NCBI RefSeq assembly: GCF_001447355.1 | Contig: NZ_JXBW01000001.1 | Coordinates: 248,001 to 312,000 of the forward strand | Direction of reading: 5' to 3' | Length of the DNA: 64,000 nucleotides | Origin: Alicyclobacillus tolerans | Lineage (GTDB): Bacteria > Bacillota > Bacilli > Alicyclobacillales > Alicyclobacillaceae | Notes under the pieces: model-generated | Database searches by the model: none | What the model was told of the DNA's origin: nothing | Seen by the model: only the letters and a program-made list of their open reading frames with translations | Shown here: positions 1 to 9,062 of the stretch, in pieces | Layout: every line of letters starts with the position of its first letter | Numbering within the stretch: the first letter of the stretch is position 1 | Position numbers and translations under genes: made by a program

Positions 1-739
1 CCAAGGCGTCACCGATGCCGTGCACGACAACCGTGGCGGATCGAATGACAGGCAATCGCTGCTGAATGTACGGATCTTCCAGCAATTGTTCCAACGCCTT
101 TTGCGATAAGCTGTCCGGAATGTGCAACATCACCGAGCGACCATCGAGCTTTTCAGCGAGTTCTGCCGCGATTGTGTTCGCCTGGTAGGCCACCGTTTCA
201 CCCACTGTGCCGCGCGCCGGGACGACTTGAATATCGCGCAGCCCGGAACGAACCGGCGCCGATTTTGCCAAGGCTGCAACCGTCGTACCGCCCGTGACGG
301 CGATCACGTCGCCATCGCGAATCGCGTCGATCAGTAGCTCCCCCGCGCTGGAGCCTATGCGCTCCGTCACCCATGGCTCCACATCGCTGTCTCCCTCGAC
401 GACGATCACGTTGGCGACAGCAAGCGCCTGCGAAAGCCGCCAAGCTAAGTCCGACCGACCTGCGAGGGCGGCCGCAACTGGCTCCAACTGACGCAATAGA
501 GTCAGTCCTTCGGTCGACAGTGTGACGCCCGACGTAGACGTAAGCAGCAGCCCTTGTTGCTTAAGCGCATCCAATTCGGAGCGCAGGGTCCGCTCCGACT
601 GACCCATCGCCTGTGCCAAGGCCCGCCGCCCAATGGGTGCAAGGGCGTTGACTCGCTGTAAAATCCGCAAACGATTCTGTAACACACCCATCAGTTCTGG
701 AACGATCCGCTGCACCGCCGCCCAATCCGTCGTCTCCAT
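1..739 (-). CDS. cggR: Central glycolytic genes regulator CggR (3' end off window)
   Basis: This is a SorC-family repressor that in Bacilli controls the gapA-pgk-tpi-pgm-eno operon in response to fructose-1,6-bisphosphate. The first 246 residues are visible. ATG at 739 follows GAGGAGAAGC. Residues about 15-70 form a winged helix-turn-helix (RTLRSELDALKQQGLL), and the SorC sugar-phosphate-binding domain starts near residue 95, with VTGGTTVAALAK and, near the edge, VVVHGIGDA. The family is about 340 aa, so roughly 95 residues lie beyond the left edge, where gapA would be expected. The identification is supported independently by the promoter and CggR-type tandem operator just upstream. A paralogous SorC regulator is the only realistic alternative. 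Confidence 0.9.
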   Translation of the reverse strand, partial: METTDWAAVQRIVPELMGVLQNRLRILQRVNALAPIGRRALAQAMGQSERTLRSELDALKQQGLLLTSTSGVTLSTEGLTLLRQLEPVAAALAGRSDLAWRLSQALAVANVIVVEGDSDVEPWVTERIGSSAGELLIDAIRDGDVIAVTGGTTVAALAKSAPVRSGLRDIQVVPARGTVGETVAYQANTIAAELAEKLDGRSVMLHIPDSLSQKALEQLLEDPYIQQRLPVIRSATVVVHGIGDAL

Positions 740-791
740 AGCGCTTCTCCTCAACATGCCGCCCATGGTTCACGGGTCGGTACGTCACCGG

Positions 792-827
792 GACATCTTC
801 AGTCCCTGCGATCCAAATATCGTCCCA
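792..827 (-). promoter_or_regulatory. CggR operator (tandem GGGAC-N6-TGTC repeats)
   Basis: Read on the minus strand the site is TGGGAC-N6-TGGA-N4-AGGGAC-N6-TGTC. The known CggR operator is CGGGAC-N6-TGTC-N4-CGGGAC-N6-TGTC, so half-sites and spacings agree, with a few mismatches in the distal copy. It lies just downstream of a predicted -10 and upstream of cggR, which fits autoregulation by blocking elongation. Confidence 0.8.
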
Positions 828-835
828 TCACTTGT

Positions 836-864
836 AGTGTAGCGTCTTTGCCAAGGTTGCGCAA
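836..864 (-). promoter_or_regulatory. Predicted SigA promoter of cggR
   Basis: The minus strand has -35 TTGCGC (864-859), a 17-bp spacer and -10 TACACT (841-836). The CggR operator starts about 9 bp downstream of the -10. It sits in the coaA-cggR gap, so cggR has its own start. Confidence 0.55.
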
Positions 865-882
865 TGCCTACCAAATCGCCAT

Positions 883-1848
883 TCATATCTTCCGCAACTG
901 CACCTCTTGTACCTGATGTCCCTCTCCTTTATGTAAGATTAACTGCGCACGAGGTTTGGTGGGCAGTATGTTTTCCCGTAAATTTTTTGCATTGATCTCT
1001 TCCCAGATACGCGAGGCCGTCGCTTCAGCTTCCACATCGGTCAGCGATGCATAACGGTGAAAATACGACTCTGGATTGCGAAACGCAGTTTGTCTTAATG
1101 TGAAAAAGCGCGTGATGTACCATTCGCGGATTAGGTTCTCAGGCGCATCGACATAGATGGAGAAGTCGAAGAAGTCGGACACAAAGATGTTCATTGGCCT
1201 CTGCGCATGGCTGGCGGCCGACGTCTGCAGGACATTGAGCCCCTCTAAAATGACGATATCAGGTTGACGAACTACGATTTTTTCGGTCGGGACGATGTCG
1301 TAGGCAAGATGTGAATACACTGGAGCCTCGACAATTGGTTTTCCAGACTTAACATCCGCCAAAAATTGAATAAGCCGCCGCGTGTTGTAGCTCTCCGGAA
1401 ATCCTTTGCGGTGCATGATACCGCGGCGCTCCAATTCGGCATTTGGAAACAGAAACCCGTCTGTCGTAACGAGATCCACCTTCGGATGATTAGGCCAGCG
1501 CGACAAGAGCGCTTGCACGATGCGAGCAGTGGTGCTTTTGCCGACGGCAACACTTCCCGCAATCCCGATGATATAAGGGACCTTCGTTCCGGTATGGCCG
1601 AGGAACTTGTGGGTCGCTTCGTACAGGCTTTGTGTCGCACCCACGTACAGGTTTAATAGCCTTGATAAAGGAAGATAAATGTCCTCGACTTCAGCGAGTG
1701 ACACGCGTTCGTTGATTCCATGCAGGCGCGCCAAATCTTCCTCCTGCAACAAAAGCGGCGTGGAAGCGCGCAATTGTCGCCACTCCTCACGCGAAAACGA
1801 GATAAAAGGACTAAAGCGATTCGCCTTGGAGACCCGTTCTTGTCCCAT
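883..1848 (-). CDS. coaA: Type I pantothenate kinase
   Basis: CoaA phosphorylates pantothenate with ATP, the first and controlling step of coenzyme A synthesis, in the cytoplasm. The 321-aa length matches the bacterial type I family (about 316 aa). The P-loop [12 protein letters not shown] is near residue 100, followed by the family segments [10 protein letters not shown] and ILEGLNVLQ. The frame is open 34 codons further upstream, but ATG at 1848 follows CGGAGG and begins the conserved N-terminus [12 protein letters not shown]. It lies between the ABC exporter and cggR on the same strand, apparently as a single gene. Confidence 0.95.
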   Translation of the reverse strand: MGQERVSKANRFSPFISFSREEWRQLRASTPLLLQEEDLARLHGINERVSLAEVEDIYLPLSRLLNLYVGATQSLYEATHKFLGHTGTKVPYIIGIAGSVAVGKSTTARIVQALLSRWPNHPKVDLVTTDGFLFPNAELERRGIMHRKGFPESYNTRRLIQFLADVKSGKPIVEAPVYSHLAYDIVPTEKIVVRQPDIVILEGLNVLQTSAASHAQRPMNIFVSDFFDFSIYVDAPENLIREWYITRFFTLRQTAFRNPESYFHRYASLTDVEAEATASRIWEEINAKNLRENILPTKPRAQLILHKGEGHQVQEVQLRKI

Positions 1849-1883
1849 GATTCGCCTCCGATATGTGCCGCTTACCATGTTGA

Positions 1884-1905
1884 AGCCCGGCCAAAGAGCC
1901 GGGCT
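1884..1905 (-). terminator. Hairpin between ABC exporter and coaA
   Basis: AGCCCGGC and GCCGGGCT form a perfect 8-bp GC-rich stem with a 6-nt loop, 62 nt after the exporter stop. The U-run is weak, so it may be a poor terminator or part of the coaA leader. A TATACT-like -10 lies at 1918-1913. Confidence 0.4.
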
Positions 1906-1966
1906 AGTGCAAAGTATACATGGTTTGATCGTTAAACAGAAGGGAGACATTCGCCGCTACCTACAC

Positions 1967-3805
1967 TTAGGCGAGAAACTTGTACTGTGCGGCTACCAAG
2001 TCGTAGTAATAACCTCCATGCGCCATGAGTTGCGCATGGGTCCCACGTTCGACGATCCGCCCCCCGTCAAACACCAAAATTTGATGGGCATCGCGAATCG
2101 TCGAGAGCCTGTGCGCGACGACAAACGCCGTCCGCCCTTCCAGCAATACGTTAAGTCCCTTTTGAATCAGGTGTTCGGTATAGGTATCAATACTCGCCGT
2201 CGCCTCATCGAGTATCAAGATGCGCGGATCAGCAAGAATGGCTCGCGCAAACGAAATGAGTTGGCGCTGTCCTTGCGACAAGCGACTGCCCCGTTCGCGC
2301 ACCTCCGTGTGATAACCTTCCGGCAAGTTCTCGATAAACTCATGCGCATAGACGGCACGGGCAGCCGCCTTCACCTCTTCGTCGGAAGCAGCGGGATTGC
2401 CATACCGAATATTGTCCATAATGGTTCCCGAAAAGATGAAGGTATCTTGCAACACGATACCAATCTGACTGCGCAAGCTATCGAGGGACACCTTGGCAAT
2501 ATCTTTGCCATCGACAAGAATGGAACCTTCTGTCGGATCGTAAAAGCGAGCTAGCAGGTTGATGACCGTGCTTTTACCGGCGCCCGTATGGCCAACCAAG
2601 GCCACGGTTTGCCCTGGCAGAGCTTCGAATGATACGTCGCTCAGCGCTCTCCGGCCCTCTTCATAGGAAAAGCCAACAGAACGGAACTCAACTTTCCCTT
2701 TAATAGGAGGCAAAGCGATTGCGTCATCGCGATCGACGACATTCGCTTGGGTGTCGAGATACTGGAAAATACGTTCTGAAGATGCCATGGCGACGAGAAT
2801 TTGGTTGTACACTTGACCAAGTTGGCCGATGGGCGTCCAGAAGTTCCCGAGGTAGTTGGCAAAGGCAACGAGCAACCCGACGGTGACGACGCCATTGTGT
2901 AACAGATGCACGCCATACCAGAAAAGCAAAGCGCTTCCGAGTGCACCGGTCAAGTCGACGAGTGGACCAAACGGAATGGACCAACGCTGCGCACGCAAGA
3001 ACGTCGCCATGTAATCGCGGTTCATCTTTTCAAAGAACATTTGATTCTCGTCCTGGCGCACATACGATTCGGTCACGCGCATGCCTTGAATGCCTTCTGC
3101 TAGGTGCGCGTTGATTCGGCTCAGACGAAGACGCACCTGCTGCCACGCGCGACGGATTTGAATCGTCAAGCGCAACGAGAGCATAAACATGAAGGGAACG
3201 ACGACCAATGTCACAATCGACAACTGCCAGTTCAGTGAAAACATGATGGCAATGATGCCAATCAACGTGAACAAGTTGGTGATCGAATTGATGACGCCGT
3301 TCGTGAACAAATCCTGTAGTGAGTTGACGTCATTTAAAATCCGAACCAAAATCGACCCGGCTGGTCTGGCATCGAAAAAATCGCTCGACAATCCCTGGAC
3401 GTGGACGAACAGCTCCCTGCGCAATCCTTGGATGACGCGCTGACCAAGTTGGTTCGTCAAGTAGATGCGAAATGACGACGCCGCAAAGTTCAGCAAGTAA
3501 AGCCCAATGAGTATTGCTCCATAAGCCAACAGCGCATGCACGCGGTGATGTGCAATCGCCGTATCAATGGTTCGGCCAACCAAGTAGGGGGCGATGAGTG
3601 TGACCGCCAGGTTGCCTAGCGTTGCGCAGAAGGCAGCTGCCATCAGTCCAGGATAAGGTCGCATATATGACGCGAGCCGCTTCATGAGTGTAAATTGAAA
3701 GCTCTTTTCCAAAGCCTCATCATCGCGGTAAATAAAAGGCGCACGTAGCAATTCTTCGCGATTCGACGCTTCGGAGCGCACTTGTTCCTTCGCGTTCACG
3801 CTCAT
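1967..3805 (-). CDS. ABC exporter half-transporter, BmrD/YheH-like (canonical ATP site)
   Basis: This 612-aa half-transporter has an N-terminal six-helix membrane domain (residues about 45-340) and a C-terminal ATPase. The ATPase has Walker A GHTGAGKST, signature LSQGQRQ and Walker B ILILDEATASID with the catalytic glutamate. It overlaps the stop of the upstream ABC gene by 4 bp (ATGA), so the two are translationally coupled. The partner has Asp in place of the glutamate, so the pair should form a heterodimer with one working and one degenerate ATP site, as in BmrC/BmrD multidrug exporters. The substrate cannot be read from the sequence. Confidence 0.9.
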   Translation of the reverse strand: MSVNAKEQVRSEASNREELLRAPFIYRDDEALEKSFQFTLMKRLASYMRPYPGLMAAAFCATLGNLAVTLIAPYLVGRTIDTAIAHHRVHALLAYGAILIGLYLLNFAASSFRIYLTNQLGQRVIQGLRRELFVHVQGLSSDFFDARPAGSILVRILNDVNSLQDLFTNGVINSITNLFTLIGIIAIMFSLNWQLSIVTLVVVPFMFMLSLRLTIQIRRAWQQVRLRLSRINAHLAEGIQGMRVTESYVRQDENQMFFEKMNRDYMATFLRAQRWSIPFGPLVDLTGALGSALLFWYGVHLLHNGVVTVGLLVAFANYLGNFWTPIGQLGQVYNQILVAMASSERIFQYLDTQANVVDRDDAIALPPIKGKVEFRSVGFSYEEGRRALSDVSFEALPGQTVALVGHTGAGKSTVINLLARFYDPTEGSILVDGKDIAKVSLDSLRSQIGIVLQDTFIFSGTIMDNIRYGNPAASDEEVKAAARAVYAHEFIENLPEGYHTEVRERGSRLSQGQRQLISFARAILADPRILILDEATASIDTYTEHLIQKGLNVLLEGRTAFVVAHRLSTIRDAHQILVFDGGRIVERGTHAQLMAHGGYYYDLVAAQYKFLA

Positions 3806-5634
3806 CCGATGTGCCCCTCCGTTCCGGTCTGTGCTGTTTCTCCGCTATCGTTCATCGAAGCGAAATCTTGAAACTGCATGTCGAAGATATGCCGGTATAG
3901 CCCGTGACTGGCGAGCAATTCCTCATGTGTACCACGTTCGACGATCCGCCCGCCGTCGAGGACGAGAATCTGATCCGCGCGCTTGAGTGACGATATGCGA
4001 TGGGCAATGATAAACGTCGTCCGGCCAGCCATGACCTTTTGCAAAGCCTGCTGAATCTCATATTCCGTCTCCATGTCGACCGCGCTCGTCGCATCGTCGA
4101 GAATGAGGATGCTTGGATTCAGCAAGATTGCCCGGGCTAAGGCAACGCGTTGTTTTTGCCCACCGGAAAGTCCCATGCCGCGCTCGCCGACGAGTGTCAT
4201 ATAACCTTCGGGAAGCTCGTCGATGAACTCTGCGGCATCCGCAATAGCAGCGGCCCGGCGGACGTCCTCAACCTTCGCGTGAGGGCGCCCGTATGCAATG
4301 TTGGCGAAAATGGTCGTCGAGAAGAGGAACGGCTCCTGAAACGCGACGCCGACCTGCGAGCGCAACGCGTGGCGGTTCCAGGATCGAATTGGAATTCCGT
4401 CAATTAATACTTCGCCTTCCGTCGCATCCCGAAACCTGGCAATGAGCGACGTCAACGTCGTTTTGCCGGCACCGGTCAAGCCAAGCAAGGCAATGGTCTG
4501 CCCCGGCTCGGCAGTAAAGTTGATGTCCGATAAAACCCACTTGTCGCCCATCTTGACACCGACATTGCGAAACTCTACTTTTCCTTGGACCGATTGCGAG
4601 ATTTGCTCATCTGACGCGTCAAGGTCGTCCGGATACTCGAGAATCTCGAGTAAACGCTCTCCTGCTGCGGTTGCTTGGGTCCAGTTATTGAGGAAAAATC
4701 CGAGTTGCGACATCGGCCAAATCATGTACCAAACCACGGACAAAAAGGCGACCAGATCACCCAAGTTCATGTGCGATGACATGACGAGCCAGCCACCGAC
4801 CATCAAGATGAGTACCACGCCAATATTGCCGACGAGTTCGATAAACGGGAAGAACTTGCGCCAAAGCTTCGTCGCTTGCATGTTTGCACCATAATAGGCG
4901 TCATTGCGCTCGTTGAATTTGTCGATCTCAAACGATTCTTTTGCAAACGATTTCACCGTGCGCATACCCATGAGGTTTTCCTGCACGCCCGAATTCAGAT
5001 TGCCAAGAGTGCGCCGCACAGCCTGGAATACCGGATGCAATTGCCGGTCAAAGCGGATAGCCGTCACCGCCAAAATAGGCATGAGAGCGGTGAGAACCAA
5101 CGCCAATATCCAGTTCATCGTCAACATCATGCTGATCCCAAGCACGACGGTAAGGCCTAGGCTCATCAGGTTGTTGATGCCGAATGCAAAGAACATGCGA
5201 AACGCATCCAAATCCGCTGTCATCCGCGACATCAGATCCCCTGTATGAACGTTGTCATAATAGGAAAACGGTTGATGATTCAGTTTTTTGTACAATGCGT
5301 TGCGCAGATCGAACGCGGTTTTGCTGCCAAACACCTGCGCCAAATACGCTTGCGAGAAATTAAATACGCCTTTGACCATCGACGCAAGCAAAATCGCCGC
5401 AGATAGCGGCAGCAACGCCTGAAAATGATGACCGATGACGACTCGATTGACGATCATTTTCAGTAAGTACGGATAGGCGAGTTGAAGTGCTGTCGTTAAC
5501 ACCAGCAAGCCCAAACTGACATACAGCAAGCGCAAATAAGGACGGTAAAAGCGGCTTAAACGCCGGTACACGCCTTCCACAAAAGTCTCTCCTCTCCCAC
5601 TTTCCGACACCAGGTGGTGCGACACGAGTGTCAT
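3802..5634 (-). CDS. ABC exporter half-transporter, BmrC/YheI-like (degenerate ATP site)
   Basis: This is the first gene of the exporter pair, 610 aa, with six N-terminal transmembrane helices and a C-terminal ATPase. Walker A is GLTGAGKTT, the signature LSGGQKQR is canonical, and Walker B reads ILILDDATSAVD. Asp replaces the catalytic glutamate, the hallmark of the non-hydrolysing half in heterodimeric exporters. It is followed with ATGA overlap by the partner. An AraC regulator lies 140 bp upstream on the same strand and may control the pair. In Bacillus such pairs are induced by ribosome-targeting antibiotics; whether that holds here is inference. Confidence 0.9.
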   Translation of the reverse strand: MTLVSHHLVSESGRGETFVEGVYRRLSRFYRPYLRLLYVSLGLLVLTTALQLAYPYLLKMIVNRVVIGHHFQALLPLSAAILLASMVKGVFNFSQAYLAQVFGSKTAFDLRNALYKKLNHQPFSYYDNVHTGDLMSRMTADLDAFRMFFAFGINNLMSLGLTVVLGISMMLTMNWILALVLTALMPILAVTAIRFDRQLHPVFQAVRRTLGNLNSGVQENLMGMRTVKSFAKESFEIDKFNERNDAYYGANMQATKLWRKFFPFIELVGNIGVVLILMVGGWLVMSSHMNLGDLVAFLSVVWYMIWPMSQLGFFLNNWTQATAAGERLLEILEYPDDLDASDEQISQSVQGKVEFRNVGVKMGDKWVLSDINFTAEPGQTIALLGLTGAGKTTLTSLIARFRDATEGEVLIDGIPIRSWNRHALRSQVGVAFQEPFLFSTTIFANIAYGRPHAKVEDVRRAAAIADAAEFIDELPEGYMTLVGERGMGLSGGQKQRVALARAILLNPSILILDDATSAVDMETEYEIQQALQKVMAGRTTFIIAHRISSLKRADQILVLDGGRIVERGTHEELLASHGLYRHIFDMQFQDFASMNDSGETAQTGTEGHIG

Positions 5635-5774
5635 TTAACCACAAACCAGGAAGGCTGCATATTGTCGATTTGGTCATCTAATGACGAATTTGGCTGGCAA
5701 GAAAACTAAGCCGTTTTGACCTATCTTCTGGGATTATCAGGATGGGAGCGAGGCAGACCGCCGAATGCTGGCGG

Positions 5775-6614
5775 TCACTGTGCCCGCTGTCGAAATTCGC
5801 TTGGGGAGACGCCATACTTGGCCCGAAACACGCGATAAAAGTAAGAATATGAACGAAAACCACAAAGATCGGCAATTTGCTCTAAATTGAGATTGCTAAA
5901 GCGCATTCGATCACATGCCATTTGCAAACGTACGTCCTGCAAGTATTGAACAATCGTTTGCCCATAGGCTTCTTTAAAGACATGCACCGCCCGGGACACG
6001 GAGAGTCCAATGTCTTCAGCGACGTCGCGCAAGGTAAACTCCTCGGCTGCGTGCTTCTCAATATACGAGCGAATGCGCTCCGCCGCTAAAGGAATGGGAG
6101 ATGCGGCAGCGGGATCGTAACCATATTTATCGACGGTCAGACACAAGGCCCGCAACAGATAATCGCACAACTCCAAATCTGGCTGGCCCGGTCGCCGGTA
6201 CTCCTCAATGAGTTGTCGCCAAAGATACACACAGTTCTCATGAAGAGCCAACCGCAGATGTGTCTTACGCGGGCGCCCTTGCCACCATTGATCTAACCAG
6301 GGACCTTCACAAAACAAGTAGAGGTCCGTCGACAACACGTCGTTTGTCGACGTGCGATCAGCATCGTTCCCTTCGATCCGCAGCTCGTACACCTGCCCGG
6401 GTGCAAACATGACAAGATCGCCCGCCTCGGCGACCAACAGACGATCACCAATCAAAACGCGCGCTTGGCCATCGGTTTGCAGGCGGAATAAATACGAGTC
6501 GAGTCCAGAGCGAACACTTTGAACGTATGGCGCCTCGTGTTCGGCAAAGCCAGCACCACGCACCTTCGTCCCAAGCCCTGGTTGGGAATGGACGCATGCG
6601 TTGTCCATCAACAC
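5775..6614 (-). CDS. AraC-family transcriptional regulator
   Basis: A 279-aa AraC/XylS regulator. The N-terminal half is a cupin-like effector domain (residues about 30-110, including AGDLVMFAPGQVYEL). The last 100 residues carry the two helix-turn-helix motifs, the first in FTLRDVAEDIGLSVS and the second in LEQIADLCGFRSYSYFYRVF. GTG at 6614 is 10 nt from GGAG; an ATG two codons later (6608) is the alternative. Its stop lies in a short hairpin (5756-5776) without a T-run, so read-through into the exporter genes 140 bp downstream is possible. The cupin-like domain suggests a sugar effector, but no target is proven. Confidence 0.85.
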   Translation of the reverse strand: MLMDNACVHSQPGLGTKVRGAGFAEHEAPYVQSVRSGLDSYLFRLQTDGQARVLIGDRLLVAEAGDLVMFAPGQVYELRIEGNDADRTSTNDVLSTDLYLFCEGPWLDQWWQGRPRKTHLRLALHENCVYLWRQLIEEYRRPGQPDLELCDYLLRALCLTVDKYGYDPAAASPIPLAAERIRSYIEKHAAEEFTLRDVAEDIGLSVSRAVHVFKEAYGQTIVQYLQDVRLQMACDRMRFSNLNLEQIADLCGFRSYSYFYRVFRAKYGVSPSEFRQRAQ

Positions 6615-6717
6615 GGCACCATCACTCCATCTGCGACAAGTTACACAATTCGTTTTGCTATACAGTTTGAATCATACAGGTGCGCGGGCATGTACGGCAA
6701 TATCGAGGCAACATCTA

Positions 6718-6747
6718 TTAGACATTGTCGCTCGCGTCCACTATACT
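6718..6747 (+). promoter_or_regulatory. Possible promoter of the DUF1641 gene
   Basis: TTAGAC, an 18-bp spacer and TATACT lie 83 bp before the GTG start. The -35 is weak. The intergenic region is shared with the divergent AraC gene. Confidence 0.35.
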
Positions 6748-6829
6748 GGGCAATGGAATGTAACGTCCCAGACAATCCTAGGATCGCACGCGGTTCCATC
6801 GGTGCAACGAAGGCAAGGAGGCACATTCA

Positions 6830-7315
6830 GTGAGTGAGGCAACGCAAACCCACGAAACGGTCGACGTCTCTGACGTCCTGCTCGATCCCGCCGTACAAGC
6901 ATCCCTCAATACCATCTTGGAGAAACTTCCACAAATTGCGCAAGTGATGACGGCCCTGACAAAGGATGAAGAGACGCTCACGAGTTTGACCACCGTGATC
7001 GAAAACCTTCCCCGTCTGTCGAAGATAGTATACTTGCTTGGCCGTGTCTACCAGGCAGCGGAAGATGTCGTCACGGATGGCGATACCCTCGAAGGATTTT
7101 CGAACATGTTCCAAAACTTCACGAAACCGGCTGTCGACGTGGCGAAGAAAGGGCTGCGCGCCTACAACGCCGCGAAAGAACGCGCGGAGCACGACACCAC
7201 GGTGTACAGCGTATTCAGCCTGTTGAAGTTGCTCAAGGATCCCAATGTTCAAAAGGGCATTCGCCTGGTGACCGCCATGCTGGACGAACTCGGCAAGGAG
7301 TCTCATCAAGAGTAA
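6830..7315 (+). CDS. DUF1641 family protein
   Basis: A 161-aa cytoplasmic protein with the DUF1641 pattern: a helical N-terminus, LEKLPQIAQVMTAL, and a C-terminal SLLKLLKDPNVQKGIRL. YrhD of Bacillus belongs to this family. Members often sit next to formate dehydrogenase or sulfide:quinone oxidoreductase genes, but neither is present here. GTG at 6830 is preceded by AAGGAGG. It is a single gene ending in a strong terminator. The molecular function is unknown. Confidence 0.8.
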   Translation: MSEATQTHETVDVSDVLLDPAVQASLNTILEKLPQIAQVMTALTKDEETLTSLTTVIENLPRLSKIVYLLGRVYQAAEDVVTDGDTLEGFSNMFQNFTKPAVDVAKKGLRAYNAAKERAEHDTTVYSVFSLLKLLKDPNVQKGIRLVTAMLDELGKESHQE

Positions 7316-7325
7316 ACAATGTCGC

Positions 7326-7357
7326 AAAAAGCCACGCCGAATTGGCGTGGCTTTTTT
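7326..7357 (+). terminator. Rho-independent terminator
   Basis: GCCACGCC and GGCGTGGC form an 8-bp stem with loop GAATT, followed by TTTTTT and preceded by AAAAA. It ends the DUF1641 transcript. Confidence 0.9.
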
Positions 7358-7406
7358 ATATCCGTGCCCATCGCTACGCCAACCGAATCCTATCCTGTCA
7401 TAGGTT

Positions 7407-7435
7407 TCATACCGTGGCCCAACTGGGACATGCTA
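7407..7435 (+). promoter_or_regulatory. Predicted forespore (SigG/SigF) promoter of sspH
   Basis: TCATA, a 17-bp spacer and CATGCTA resemble the SigG pattern gHATR-N18-CATnHTA; the -10 match is complete. It lies 40 bp before an sspH gene. The second sspH in the window has a similar element sharing GCTACA. Confidence 0.5.
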
Positions 7436-7475
7436 CATCTATGCATGTCAAGAAAACTGGATAGGAGGAGCCAAG

Positions 7476-7661
7476 ATGGACGTTCATCGCGCAAAAGACA
7501 TCATCGCGTCGAAAGAGTTCATACCGGTTGAATACGAAGGGACACCGGTGTATATCAATCGCGTCTTTGAATCGAGCCCATACGCAGAAGTTCGGTACGA
7601 AAATGGCGCCGTTACAGAAGTACCTGTCTCAGAGTTAAAGGAAGTCGGGAAGCCTCACTGA
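7476..7661 (+). CDS. sspH: H-type small acid-soluble spore protein (SspH)
   Basis: A 61-aa SASP-H protein, made in the forespore. The family pattern is clear: RAKDIIASKEFIPVEYEG, then PVYINRV and a C-terminal VPVSELKEV. ATG at 7476 follows TAGGAGGAG. It is a single gene behind a SigG-like promoter. A paralogue at 17199 is closer to the Bacillus consensus. Confidence 0.9.
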   Translation: MDVHRAKDIIASKEFIPVEYEGTPVYINRVFESSPYAEVRYENGAVTEVPVSELKEVGKPH

Positions 7662-7816
7662 TGCAAGCTGCCTGGCCCCAATCTATGACACGGGATGGGC
7701 TGCCATTGATCTTTTACACCACCGCAAAACCTTGCTACATTGAATAGAGAGTTGTCAAAGAGGCACTTTCTCGTGAAACCACTTGGACACATCATCGCGA
7801 AAGGATGAGTTCGGAT

Positions 7817-8245
7817 ATGGATAAGGACGATTTGAAACGCCGCCTGACACCGCTACAGTACGAGGTTACGCAGCACAATGCAACGGAGCCACCGTTCCAA
7901 AACGAGTTTTGGAATCATAACGAGGAAGGCATCTACGTTGACGTCGTCTCTGGCGAGCCACTGTTCTCCTCGCGGGACAAGTACGATGCAGGTTGCGGCT
8001 GGCCCAGTTTTACGAAGCCGATTGAATCCGACGTCGTGATCGAACGGCCGGACTACAGCCACGGCATGGTCCGAACCGAAGTGCGCAGCCAGCAAGCCGA
8101 CTCCCATCTAGGCCATGTCTTTACAGACGGCCCGCGTGCGACCGGCGGCTTGCGCTACTGCATCAACTCCGCCGCCCTGCGCTTCATCCCGAAGAGCGAT
8201 ATGGAAAAGGAAGGCTACGGAGAATATCTGAAACTGTTTGATTAA
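7817..8245 (+). CDS. msrB: Peptide-methionine (R)-S-oxide reductase MsrB
   Basis: MsrB reduces methionine-R-sulfoxide in proteins with thioredoxin. Visible motifs are GCGWPSF, HLGHVF and the active-site segment [11 protein letters not shown] with the catalytic cysteine. The paired CxxC zinc motifs of many MsrBs are absent, as in the zinc-free B. subtilis type. An in-frame ATG at 7805 abuts the AAAGGA ribosome site, so ATG at 7817 (11 nt spacing) is preferred, giving 142 aa. No msrA is adjacent. Confidence 0.92.
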   Translation: MDKDDLKRRLTPLQYEVTQHNATEPPFQNEFWNHNEEGIYVDVVSGEPLFSSRDKYDAGCGWPSFTKPIESDVVIERPDYSHGMVRTEVRSQQADSHLGHVFTDGPRATGGLRYCINSAALRFIPKSDMEKEGYGEYLKLFD

Positions 8246-8280
8246 ATAGAATAAGGTCCAAGGCATAAAGGAGACACGAG

Positions 8281-9048
8281 ATGTTTGTCGTTATCAAGTT
8301 CATCGAAAGCTTGTTGATCCCGCCCGGCCTGTTCGCTTTGGCTTTCGCCCTCGCCGGGCTCTTTGGCCTTGGCCGATACAGATGGTTGGCGAAGACCAAC
8401 ATCGCAATCGCGCTCGTCATCGCCATCGTCTCGACCCAATGGTTCGCCAACTTACTTTTGGGCCCGCTCGAATCTGCGTATCCCCAGCCCAAAGACCCGC
8501 GAGGCGACGCCATCGTCGTGCTGGGCGGCGGCTTTACGACAGGTACGCCGGATATCACCGGACTTGGCAATCTATACGGCGATTCGTCTGTCCGGCTGCT
8601 CGCGGCGGCCATGTTGTATCGTCGGCTGCACATCCCAATTCTCCTGTCAGGAGGACCAAACACACGCGTGGGCGATCACGCTTACTCGTTTGCCGCCATC
8701 GGCCGTCGCGACCTCATCGCCCTAGGCGTTCCCAACCAGATGATCTGGCAAGAGCCAAATAGTCGCAACACGCAGGAAAACGCCTTTTTCTCGGCCGCCA
8801 TTCTACGGGCGCACCGCGTCCAAACGCCCCTGCTCATCACCTCTGCGTACCATATGCGCCGCGCTGTGCTCGATTTTGCCAAAGCACAGGTGAAAGCCGT
8901 GCCGTATCCTGTCGGCTACTTGGTCAATCGCACAGCCAGCCACGATGCGTTCGGTTGGTTGCCATCTATGCAAGGCCTCGACGATACAACGATTGCCGTG
9001 CGCGAGTACCTCGGCATCGCGGCGACCCAGATTGGCGTGCGCGGCTAA
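8281..9048 (+). CDS. YdcF/ElyC family membrane protein (DUF218)
   Basis: A 255-aa protein with two N-terminal membrane helices (residues about 5-30 and 38-58) and a DUF218 domain with IVVLGGGF, ILLSGGP, SRNTQENA and ITSAYHMRRA. Relatives SanA and ElyC act in envelope integrity or peptidoglycan-precursor metabolism; the reaction is not established. ATG at 8281 follows AAAGGAGA, 35 bp after msrB, so the two may share a transcript. Confidence 0.85.
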   Translation: MFVVIKFIESLLIPPGLFALAFALAGLFGLGRYRWLAKTNIAIALVIAIVSTQWFANLLLGPLESAYPQPKDPRGDAIVVLGGGFTTGTPDITGLGNLYGDSSVRLLAAAMLYRRLHIPILLSGGPNTRVGDHAYSFAAIGRRDLIALGVPNQMIWQEPNSRNTQENAFFSAAILRAHRVQTPLLITSAYHMRRAVLDFAKAQVKAVPYPVGYLVNRTASHDAFGWLPSMQGLDDTTIAVREYLGIAATQIGVRG

Positions 9049-9062
9049 ACCGGTGACAATCG

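Noticed and set aside
1679-2554. Long plus-strand frame of 291 codons opposite coaA and the ABC gene
   Set aside because: It lies antisense to two clear genes, has no ribosome site and the translation has no recognisable domain.
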